From Stentor coeruleus (Eukaryota; Ciliophora; Heterotrichea; Heterotrichida; Stentoridae): a stretch of DNA of 26,515 nucleotides. Position 1 is the stretch's first letter. Every line of letters starts with the position of its first letter. The position numbers and the translations under genes are program-made. Positions 17,880 through 26,054 of this stretch are shown piece by piece. The notes under the pieces were generated by a model. That model was not told where the DNA came from. It saw nothing but the letters and a program-made list of their open reading frames with translations, and did no database searches. The stretch covers positions 1 through 26,515 of the forward strand of contig MPUH01001001.1 of assembly GCA_001970955.1 (NCBI GenBank). The letters are read 5' to 3'.

Positions 17880-19823
17880 TTATTCGAGATTTACCAAATT
17901 AGTTTGAGGTGAATCATTCTTTAGCTTTTCTTCAAGTGAAGCTAGTTTTTTTGACAATTTTGATAATGAATTTAGAGCTGATGATGATAAATTCTCAAGT
18001 AAATTGTTAAATTGAGACATCAATAATTGACAAGTATTTTTCGTATCTTCTTTTGAACTCTGCATAAATCCTAGTAATTGTCCTTCTTTAAGCCCTGTAT
18101 AATCTTGAAGTTCAGTCAAAATTCCACTTACTTTTTGTGCTTGCATATAAAATTCATCTCTGTCATATTTTATTTCACTAAGTTTTTCTATGAAGTTTTT
18201 AGGATCTACTTCTTCAAATTCAACAGATAATGTGCTAACAACTTTATGGATCAAAAGCACATAATTTTTTAAAGCAACTAAAGAATTCTGTGTGTTTTGC
18301 TCAATAGGTAAAACATTTAATAAACATTTAAAAGTTTTTTCATAGCTTTCAAGTGATTCTGTTATTTTTAAAAGCCTGTTATTAAGTTCTTGATTTTTTG
18401 TTTTTAGATTTTGTGATTCAATATTTAGCATTTTTACTTCTGCTTTAAAACTTTCTTTAAGATCTAATGTTTGTTTTTGAAGAGATTCATTATTTTCTAT
18501 CAACTCTTGGATGTGAATTTTTGTCTCTTCATCAGGTTTTGCATTCAATTTAAGTACTTTTTTTGGTATTTCTGTAAGAAAATTTTGGATGTCGCAAATA
18601 TATCCATTTAAACTTTCATTTACTGACAGCTTCAAATTTCTGAATTCCAGTTTAATATCTTCTACTTCTTTTTTTGCAGAAAGAATTACTTCTTCATTTT
18701 TCTTATTAGGCTTGAAATCATTAATGCTATTTCCCTTTTCTTCTAGTTCTCTTATTTTTCCTTCTTTTTTCTCTACTTGATCTCTTAAAGCTGTTAAGTG
18801 ATGTTGGAAAGCTGTTGATATATCAAAATCTAAATTTATCTTACACTGTTCATTTTCTTCGCCTTTTTTATCATATCTTGCAACACTATCATCGCATTGT
18901 TTCATTTTTTCCATAATAGCAACCAATTTCCTTACAGTTTTCCTTTGTGATGCGACCTCATTCTGAAGTTCTTCACAATGATTCTCCATAATAGCAATTT
19001 TTTCCTCATAATTATCAATCTGTTCTTTCAATATATCATTTTCTCTAATTAAAAGCTGATTTCCAGGTCTGATATCTTCTTCACAAATTTCATGTAAACT
19101 TGAAGAATTTACTGGGATTTCACTGAATTTATCGAAGTTTATATACTGCCTAGAAAATTCCGTTAAAGTTTTGATAAATTGATCAATAAATTTCGATATT
19201 TGAGAAAAGCTTCTTTCAACTTCTTGTTTAAAAGAAAAGTAATTATTTAAAGTATCTGATGGCATTGAGCCTGAAAATGAAAACAAAGATTCACGGGTAA
19301 ATTTAAAAAGGTTTGTGATTGATGATTGAAGCTCAAAAAGATTTGCATGTACTATTGAAAGATTTGAGCTATTTTGTTCTGAGATTAAAGAAATATACGA
19401 GTATATTTCAGAGAGTTGCTTATTTTGTAAAGGATTTTTACATGATCCACGTATTTTTATTTTATGTCTGAGTTTTGATACCTTTTCTTCGTAATGCAAT
19501 TTATATGCCTGTAAATTTTCTGATTGTAATTTTTGCAACTGTAGCAGTTTCTCTATAATTCTTTTTGATAAGGGATCTTTTTCCTTTTCAATGATTTTTT
19601 CAAGCTCTATTGTTAGAGATGTTAATATAGCTTTAGTTTCCTTTTTGATTTTAGCAGAAATATTTTCTTTTGTGAATAATAAGAGAATTCCGCAGATACT
19701 GCTTTGAATTTCTTGTTGCACTTTTTCAGTGAGAGAGTCTTTGCTCTTGCTTTTTTTATATCTGCCAATTAAAGATTCAATTTCTTCTTTTAGTTGAAAA
19801 GTTTTCTCAGTATATTCTTTCAT
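17880..19823 (-). CDS. long coiled-coil protein, unrecognised
   Basis: A 647-residue protein ending in TAA. It is mostly helical and highly charged, with coiled-coil stretches at about 250-370 and 430-500. Shorter, more hydrophobic helical segments (about 130-230 and 510-600) could form bundles. There is no Cys or Gly pattern and no catalytic motif. The style resembles centrosomal or basal-body scaffolds, but no family can be named. Its stop lies only 25 bp before the ATG of the K channel gene on the same strand, so the channel promoter must lie in that gap or overlap this gene's 3' end. Confidence 0.82.
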   Translation of the reverse strand: MKEYTEKTFQLKEEIESLIGRYKKSKSKDSLTEKVQQEIQSSICGILLLFTKENISAKIKKETKAILTSLTIELEKIIEKEKDPLSKRIIEKLLQLQKLQSENLQAYKLHYEEKVSKLRHKIKIRGSCKNPLQNKQLSEIYSYISLISEQNSSNLSIVHANLFELQSSITNLFKFTRESLFSFSGSMPSDTLNNYFSFKQEVERSFSQISKFIDQFIKTLTEFSRQYINFDKFSEIPVNSSSLHEICEEDIRPGNQLLIRENDILKEQIDNYEEKIAIMENHCEELQNEVASQRKTVRKLVAIMEKMKQCDDSVARYDKKGEENEQCKINLDFDISTAFQHHLTALRDQVEKKEGKIRELEEKGNSINDFKPNKKNEEVILSAKKEVEDIKLEFRNLKLSVNESLNGYICDIQNFLTEIPKKVLKLNAKPDEETKIHIQELIENNESLQKQTLDLKESFKAEVKMLNIESQNLKTKNQELNNRLLKITESLESYEKTFKCLLNVLPIEQNTQNSLVALKNYVLLIHKVVSTLSVEFEEVDPKNFIEKLSEIKYDRDEFYMQAQKVSGILTELQDYTGLKEGQLLGFMQSSKEDTKNTCQLLMSQFNNLLENLSSSALNSLSKLSKKLASLEEKLKNDSPQTNLVNLE

Positions 19824-20364
19824 ATTAATAAGGTCTCGGATTTACTAAACCTAATCTAAGTCTTTAAAGTTTAGTCTAAATATTTACTTTTTTAATCATA
19901 AAAAGATATTATAAGTTAATAATTATGTTTGAATTTAAAACAAAATACTATCTCTCTATAGTGTTGATTTTTTTTTTTCAATATGACTCCCAGTTTGTAT
20001 TTGAAATTTATTGTTTGATATTTGATTTATAAAAATTCCAGTCTTCAAAACTAATAAACTCATTAAAGTGATTGGTCAAAGATAGCATGACTGTATGATT
20101 ATATTTAATAATCTGAATGCGCTTTTTCGGTAAGAAAGAATACAAATTATATAACTGAGATAAAATAAACTCAAAGTCTAATGCGTTTCTTAATTTATAA
20201 AATTACTCTAAAACTCAAGCTTATTATGAAATACTTGCTACCTTTATGCTATTATTTCAACTTCCCATATTATCAACCTCTTCACCTATTCTTTTCTGAT
20301 AAAATTAATTGCAATAAAACAAAATGTTGCCAGTCGAAACAAATCACAATATAATAATTAATCA
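19824..20364. other. AT-rich intergenic region between divergent genes
   Basis: This 541-bp stretch separates the starts of the long coiled-coil gene and the tetraspanin-like gene. I see no coding frame, RNA gene or repeat; it should contain both promoters. Confidence 0.6.
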
Positions 20365-21309
20365 ATGTGCAAGAAAATAAATACAACAACACTGAAGTAC
20401 AGCACTTATACAAGCTGTATAATGAATTTTCTTTTCGGGTGCATAATTATTTGGATAGGATTTCTAGTTTCAAGTTCAACCCTAATCCAATCGTTAGGCT
20501 ACTCATACATTGGTTTTTTAGTAATAACTTGCGGTCTTGTGCAGTTTGGTTTAGGTTTTTTAGGATTTATAGGGATGTATAAAGAAAAAAAACTTTTAGT
20601 TCTAGGTTTTATTTGCTTGAGTTTCTTAGCAGGGAGTCTACTGCTAATTGGTGGCTCTTTAGTTTTATATGTACGAGAAATCAGTGGCAAGATACTAATG
20701 AGCGAAGATACATGTTTAGAGCACTTCAATAAAATCAACAATTTAAGTATTTATGCTGGAGAAGTAATGTGTAGTTTATATTGTCCATGCAATATAAAAA
20801 AAACTCTTAAAGGAGTAAGTCTTGAAATTGCTGAAGGATCAGCAATTAACTCCCTAGAATGCAATCCATGTGAAAACATTCAAATATACACAAGCAATAA
20901 ACAAGAAAAAATTATAAACTGGATAAACACAACATTAGGATATACAGTAAATGCTACATCATGTGCTATAACTCCTGATGAATATAAAAGTTCATTCTTC
21001 CCTAAAGAAGATATTAAATATATTGACATGATCATTTGGATGGAAGAAAAGTTTTCTTGTTCAGGGATGTGCACAAAACAAAACTTATTACTTTTCACAG
21101 ATCTCAACAAAAAAATACCTGAGGAAGCTTGTTATCACCAGGTTAAGTATTGGGCTCATGAAAATATGCAGGGATATGGAGCAGCTTTTTTAATATTCGG
21201 AATATTTCAATTACTCAGTGGAATAGTTGGGATTTTTTATCAGGTGAAAAACAAAAATTTGGTAAGCTTACCAGCTGGAGAAGTAACAAAGCCAAATGCT
21301 TATAAATAA
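20365..21309 (+). CDS. tetraspanin-like four-span membrane protein
   Basis: A 314-residue protein ending in TAA. Four hydrophobic segments lie at about 18-38, 47-70, 77-103 and 270-293. A short loop separates TM1 from TM2, and a large loop of about 165 residues lies between TM3 and TM4, which is the tetraspanin layout. The large loop carries at least nine cysteines (117, 136, 140, 142, 166, 169, 200, 232, 236 and 256 among them), fit for disulfides, but I do not see the animal-type CCG motif. It has possible N-glycosylation sites such as NLS, NTT and NAT. Tetraspanins organise membrane protein patches. Divergent protist members are common, so the family call is likely but the role is unknown. 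TM segments contain several polar and Gly residues typical of helix packing. Confidence 0.78.
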   Translation: MCKKINTTTLKYSTYTSCIMNFLFGCIIIWIGFLVSSSTLIQSLGYSYIGFLVITCGLVQFGLGFLGFIGMYKEKKLLVLGFICLSFLAGSLLLIGGSLVLYVREISGKILMSEDTCLEHFNKINNLSIYAGEVMCSLYCPCNIKKTLKGVSLEIAEGSAINSLECNPCENIQIYTSNKQEKIINWINTTLGYTVNATSCAITPDEYKSSFFPKEDIKYIDMIIWMEEKFSCSGMCTKQNLLLFTDLNKKIPEEACYHQVKYWAHENMQGYGAAFLIFGIFQLLSGIVGIFYQVKNKNLVSLPAGEVTKPNAYK

Positions 21310-21714
21310 AATTAGAACATAAGATAAAAATTTATAATGGCCAAAAAGTTTGCATATTAAATGATATTAAAAGATTAAATTTGAATAAATTTTTAAAGAT
21401 CATGTCACTGACAATTTTTTAAGAAACTCTGAAAAGTATAAAAATTATGAAAAACTGCAGTTATTATTCTAAAAAAATCATTATAAAAAGTGTATACAAT
21501 GGAACTTTCTATATTTTACTGTAAAAAAAATATATAAAATCTAAGAAAATACTTGCACCTACCAATGTCATTCTTCCTCTTCTGCCATAAATTTTATCTT
21601 AATACCTCCTAATTTCTTCAAAATACAAACTCTTCCTAATATTTAATCCAAAAAATTATATAATAAAAGCATTTTTTTCAGACAACTATCCTATTCATAT
21701 TTTAATTTATAATA
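21310..21714. other. AT-rich intergenic region
   Basis: The 405 bp between two plus-strand genes contain no visible coding frame, RNA gene or repeat. Confidence 0.6.
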
Positions 21715-22071
21715 ATGAAGTTATTCACAAATGCATATAAGGTAAAAACTTTTATCGAAAACTATCCTGGAACTAGTAAAGAAGAAAAAACATTTATGGA
21801 GAATTTACTGAAAAAATACAATTACAGATATCAAATCGTTCAAAAAAACACATTTATGATTGGATGTTTAGTCTGTATCCCTATTTTACTAGGATCAGTC
21901 AAATGGAGGCTAAGCAAATACCAATCAGTATTATTACTAATTGGAACACCATTAACCATATATTTCATGAGTCATCTATGCCCATTATTTGATTTTGCTT
22001 TAAGCACAGATCTTTACATTCGAGACATAATGAAAAGTGATTTGCCTTTATCAGAAATCTTCAAAGAATAA
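21715..22071 (+). CDS. small two-span membrane protein, unrecognised
   Basis: A 118-residue protein ending in TAA. Residues 1-45 are hydrophilic and basic. Two hydrophobic segments (about 46-62 and 68-87) are separated by a short positively charged turn (KWRLSKYQ). A hydrophilic tail of about 30 residues (DLYIRDIMKSDLPLSEIFKE) follows. The positive turn would favour a hairpin with both termini on the same side. No family was recognised. It converges on the next gene, with only 15 bp between the two stop codons. Confidence 0.7.
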   Translation: MKLFTNAYKVKTFIENYPGTSKEEKTFMENLLKKYNYRYQIVQKNTFMIGCLVCIPILLGSVKWRLSKYQSVLLLIGTPLTIYFMSHLCPLFDFALSTDLYIRDIMKSDLPLSEIFKE

Positions 22072-22086
22072 CCCATAAATAAAATA

Positions 22087-22893
22087 CTAATTACTAACTT
22101 CAAGTATTTGATCAAACATATCTTCATTGTAATTTTTAGCTTCAATTACCTTAATACCTTTTTGAGATTCAATTTCTTGTAATTCGATTTCTTTCATTTG
22201 TGACTCTTTTAATTTAAGTTCATTAAGCATAGTTATTGCAGGAGTCAAACTTTCCCATAAGTATTCAGTTGACACTAAGGCAGGAGGAATGAATTTGCAG
22301 TTTAAGTCAAACATTGGAAGCCTAAATGACATGATATTTTTAAAACTTTTGAACTGAAGGGATAAATTTTTAGCATAATTAGTATCAAGGGCTATAAATA
22401 TATTAGTTACATATTCAACGTCATGAAACTTTTGACTAAAACTACTTGGAAGATAAGGTTGAATTGAATCCCTTGCGAAAAATGACTTAGAAAGCGCTTT
22501 AAGTTCATTAAAAAGCTCATCATCATGGATGATTTTACTTAAAGGGAGGACTTGCTTTGATTCATCAATAATTTCGTTAAGCCAATCTTGAGTTAAAAAA
22601 GCATCATTAGGAAAATAGAACCTAGCGTTTTCTTTTAAGAACTTAAATTTACTCACAAGTAGACCTGGCTTTTTAAGATAATCTAATACTGTGATTTGTT
22701 CTTTAGGATATATAGTATTGCTTATTTTGCATTTGAAAAACTCGCTTAAGCTGTTTATTTCCTCAGGAACCCATTGCCAATGATTAGCTTCTGGCTTTTC
22801 AAGTCCTCGAAGGACTTCATATCGTATTAATCCTTTAAATTCTTCTCTAAGTTTCTCAATTAGCAATGAGAGCAACCCTTTATCTTCTTGCAT
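22087..22893 (-). CDS. unrecognised soluble protein
   Basis: A 268-residue protein ending in TAG, with no membrane segment. It is a mixed helix/strand-like sequence with several aromatic blocks (NHWQWVPEEI, ENARFYFPNDAF, SFSQKFHDVEYVTNIFIALD) and a charged, probably helical tail (about 225-268). It reads as a genuine gene by length and amino-acid balance. I do not recognise a domain. Its 3' end is 15 bp from the 3' end of the small two-span gene, so the two transcripts probably overlap or end within a very short space. Confidence 0.75.
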   Translation of the reverse strand: MQEDKGLLSLLIEKLREEFKGLIRYEVLRGLEKPEANHWQWVPEEINSLSEFFKCKISNTIYPKEQITVLDYLKKPGLLVSKFKFLKENARFYFPNDAFLTQDWLNEIIDESKQVLPLSKIIHDDELFNELKALSKSFFARDSIQPYLPSSFSQKFHDVEYVTNIFIALDTNYAKNLSLQFKSFKNIMSFRLPMFDLNCKFIPPALVSTEYLWESLTPAITMLNELKLKESQMKEIELQEIESQKGIKVIEAKNYNEDMFDQILEVSN

Positions 22894-24042
22894 TAACTTT
22901 ATAGGGGGGATAAGCTTCTAAAAAGTTATTATCTAATTTTATGTGTATTACAATGAATTGTTATATTATAAGTTATAGATTGTCTTATATACTTAATAAT
23001 TATCATTTTATTCTTGTTCTTAAGAATATTTGTTTCAGGATATACTTGTAAAGAAACAGATTTTTATGTGATTGTCAAATAGTTCATGGGAAAAAAAACT
23101 CAAGAGATTTAAGAAAAATTTTCTAAAGAGTCAGATGATGTAGACTCATTAGAATTTATTAATTTTATGGTCAAAGACTCTTTTATTAGATGCAATTATA
23201 TAATTATATTGTTGGAAACTTCAAAAGATAATAAGTATTGAGCTTTAGATGAGTTAATACCTCTTGTAGAGTTTGATGTGAATGATTATAAAGGAAAGAA
23301 AGTTGAGCTGAATTATGATTTTATAAAAGAATTTAGGAAAATTCAGAGTGAAGTTCCAACTAGGAGTAATAATCTTTAGCTTGTAATCAATTTTTTAAAA
23401 TGATTATCATTTTTTCTAGATTTTTATTTAAATAATTACTTAGCAGTAGCTGCAAAAGATTTATATACAAAACATTAGTTATTAGTTATGAATTATCATA
23501 TACCGAAACATAAAATTATCAAAAATAAAATAATAATGCTAGAAATCGTGAAATTAGACTACATAAAATTAGTATCAAATATGCTTTTAAATGTCTAATG
23601 CATATTAAGTCTCTATAGAAAATACTTTGGATTTTTCAATACAACCCTATTAAGTCTTTATATAAAAAAATCACTCATATTTGCAAAAATTAGTTGTTTT
23701 AAAATAATGAAAGCAAATTTTTACATATAAATAGCTTGAGATTATCAGCCCCAATACTCTATAAACTTATAAATATCATTATTTTAATTTGATTTATTCT
23801 AAACTCTTATTGATTTACACATAATATCAGTATAAATTCATATATTTTACTCAAAAAACTTATAAGTTTCCTAAAAACTACGCTAAATGGTACAAATCAT
23901 TAAAAAATTCCCACAACTTAATATCTAACTTTACCCAGAAATAACCTTTTTTATAAAGCAAATGCTTTATTCAATACAAATTTACATAAACTTTTATCTA
24001 AAGATAGGATAACCCCAATAACAAAATCATTCAACACTAAAA
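22894..24042. other. AT-rich region containing a stop-interrupted coding relic
   Basis: This 1149-bp stretch separates the divergent start of the unrecognised 268-residue gene from the 3' end of Kish. The part at about 22981-23478 carries the interrupted frame listed separately. The remainder (about 23480-24042) is very AT-rich and shows nothing. Confidence 0.6.
22981..23478 (+). pseudogene. protein-like reading frame interrupted by in-frame TAG, TAA and TGA
   Basis: One plus-strand frame keeps a protein-like character for about 165 codons, but it is cut by TAG (23080), TAA (23110), TGA (23239), TAG (23377), TGA (23401) and TAG (23476). The clearest parts are 23113-23238 (EKFSKESDDVDSLEFINFMV and onward) and 23242-23376 (ALDELIPLVEFDVNDYKGKK and onward). 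The upstream part begins with a hydrophobic stretch. The first TAG could be removed by a 15-nt GTG...TAG segment (23068-23082), but the TAA and first TGA have no 15-nt GTA...TAG around them. A decayed gene is most likely. No family was recognised. Confidence 0.4.
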
Positions 24043-24276
24043 TTACCTAAGAAATAGAGTGGTCATTGCAGAAATCACACAAGCTAAAGCTACATAAGGA
24101 CTAAGCCGATCTCCTATAACAGCTGCTTTTCTAAACAACCCTGTAAATCCTTCAGTCTTCGAGTTCACCATGCTTGGCCTGAGATCTCTAATATATGAGC
24201 AACAGCAAATAAACAAAACTATAACAATAATCAAGCTTTTGAAATCGAATAAGGCTGACTACATACTTATTACCAT
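24043..24276 (-). CDS. TMEM167: Kish/TMEM167 small secretory-pathway membrane protein; intron directly after ATG
   Basis: The coding sequence is the ATG at 24274-24276 joined to 24043-24258, giving 72 residues and ending in TAA. Exon 1 is just the start codon. The product begins MSALFDFKSLIIVIVLFICC and continues with YIRDLRPSM, GFTGLFRKAAVIGDRLSPYV and a second hydrophobic segment to the C terminus. It matches Kish/TMEM167 in length (72) and in the MSA-F-F-SL start, the YIR-L-PS block and the IG-R-SPYVA block. Kish is a two-span protein of the early secretory pathway needed for constitutive secretion. No ATG exists in the exon 2 frame before the TM segment, so without the intron the gene would lack its true start. 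It lies 27 bp downstream of the DNAJC21 stop. Confidence 0.93.
24259..24273 (-). other. 15-nt intron immediately after the start codon
   Basis: On the minus strand the intron is GTAATAAGTATGTAG, directly following ATG in phase 0. It contains an in-frame TAA at its fourth to sixth bases and ends TAG. A is at position 10, as in the other three introns. Confidence 0.93.
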
Positions 24277-24303
24277 TTATATTTATCTGAAAGATTAATA
24301 TTT

Positions 24304-25744
24304 TTAGAATGCTTTTTCGTGACCCGATTCTTTTAAGTGAGTGAAAAGTTTGTTTTTTGTATCAAATTCACTTTTACACACCCTGCATGTCAAAATATTT
24401 GCTTGGGCCTTTTTCTTTTCTCGTTTCTGCTTAGCTTTGCCTATTTTCTTTTCCTCTTCAATCGGTTTCTCTTGTTTTTCTACCTTTGGTTCTAGTTTCT
24501 TAATAGGCTCAGGAAGTTCAAATTCATCTGAATCCTCTCTTTGGCGATTTTTTTTGCTTTTCACAAAGTTTAATAAATGCTTATCATTACCATCACTATC
24601 TTCACTTTCTTGTAAATTCACTGGCTCAGAAACTTTTTTTGTATTTTTTTTCTTCTCTTCTTCTTGTTGAGTTTTTTTATTTTTTTTTTGTTCTTCTTCT
24701 TGTTGAGTTTTGTTATTTTGTTTTTTTTTTTGAAGATACTTCTTCAGGTAATTGAACTTCTTTTACTAATTTTTGTACAGCTTGTTTATGTTTTTTTGAA
24801 TTGTTATGATTATTTAACTGACCTTGATTCACAAAACTTTTCCTACAAATATCGCACCATAACAACTCTTCATCTGATTCTTCATCAGAATGTTTGATTT
24901 CTTCTTCTTCATCATTAGATTCATTTTCTCCTTTTTTCATCATTTTCTCTTTATATTCTTTAGCATATCTTTCAGCTTGTTGTTTACGATATTCTTCTCT
25001 ATATTCTTTTTGTTTTTGTTCTTCAGCTTTTCTTATAATCTCATCCTGTTCTTCTTTTTTGATTTTCTCCAAACGTGCTTCTTCAGTGAATTTTATCCAT
25101 CTCGGGTCTCTTTTTTTAATATAATCTACCAATGTTATAATAACATCATTATAAGCTTTTCTTTGTTTGTTTCTTTCTTTAGTATTTTCAACTTCAATAA
25201 GTCTTCTAACTTTCCTATTTGGTGCTTCACTAGGATTATAAGCATCAGCCCAAGAAAAAGTTCTATTTGTAGTAAAGTTTCCCCAATAATTATAAAACAA
25301 TTTCAGGTTATCAAAAGTGTTTTCTGATTTGCCAAACCTTGGACGTGTTACAATTTTACCTTTTTCCTTCACATCTGCATTTTCTTTTTTGTTTAAAGTC
25401 TCAAATAATTCGTCATATACTGTATAAAACCCATCAGGGGAATCTGTAAATCCTCCAGGGAAAACAGTAGGGCTAAAATAACTCCAGAGATCCATGTCCT
25501 CACCTTTTGATCCTGTTAAAATTTCTGACTTGTGGGAGTCATACCAAGCTTTTTCATGAGGATCTGACAGAACAGAATAAGCTTCATGGATCGCTTTGAA
25601 TTTCTCATGAGCCTCTTCTAAACGGTCTGCATTCTTATCTGGATGCCAAATCAGAGCTTGCTTACGAAAGGCTGATTTTATTTCGTCATTGGTTGAAGAT
25701 TCATTTACTCCCAAAAGCTCATAATAGTCTGTTTTTGACACCAT
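24304..25744 (-). CDS. DNAJC21: DnaJ homologue DNAJC21 (Jjj1-type), interrupted by one extra base in an A11 run
   Basis: Residues 1-70 form a J domain with [11 protein letters not shown] (HPD at 34-36) that stimulates Hsp70. A DNAJC21-specific region follows ([32 protein letters not shown], then [20 protein letters not shown]). A charged helical segment with acidic Ser/Glu runs comes next, then a C2H2 finger ([19 protein letters not shown], about 297-319). At 24721-24731 a run of eleven A on the coding strand shifts the frame. With ten A the frame continues through a Gln/Glu/Lys-rich linker to the second C2H2 finger ([20 protein letters not shown]) near the end. The joined product is about 479 residues (human 531), ending TAA at 24304. 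The yeast homologue Jjj1 releases maturation factors from pre-60S ribosomes. The extra base is probably a homopolymer error. Confidence 0.92.
24656..24727 (-). repeat. 36-bp tandem repeat in the DNAJC21 linker
   Basis: Two 36-bp copies (offset 36; compare CTTGTTGAGTTT at 24663 and 24699) encode a 12-residue Lys/Thr/Gln/Glu unit, KTQQEEE plus Lys/Asn. They sit beside the A11 run that breaks the frame, so this is a slippage-prone stretch. Confidence 0.8.
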
Positions 25745-26054
25745 TTTATCTTAGACTAATATCTTAGCCCTTATTATGGTCTTAGAACATTGAGGATAAT
25801 TACTAGAAATTGATATCATTTTTTTAATTATGGTAAATGGGGTATTATTGTTAATTGATGTAATACAATTTTTAAATTTTAAGTTTCAAAAAAATTAAAA
25901 AATATTAATCAATATTTTAAGTTTTATTTAACTTAAATTACGAATCTTTATAAGCAAGTAGGCTCACATAATTATGCTAAGCGGAATATATGAATTTAAT
26001 TTTCTATTAATTTTTATTATTAGAAAACATTTAATCAATATAAAAAATTTAATA
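25745..26054. other. AT-rich intergenic region
   Basis: The 310 bp between the DNAJC21 start and the left end of the transposon-like element are very AT-rich. No coding frame or RNA is seen. It must contain the DNAJC21 promoter. Confidence 0.6.

Noticed and set aside
23068..23082. GTGATTGTCAAATAG as a 15-nt intron that would remove the first stop of the relic
   Set aside because: It has GTG instead of GTA at the 5' end, and the following TAA and TGA are not explained, so it does not rescue the gene.
23235..23248. 14-nt GTA...TAG segment (and a second at 23366-23379) as introns
   Set aside because: Every supported intron here is 15 nt, and removing the first 14-nt segment shifts the frame into an immediate TGA.
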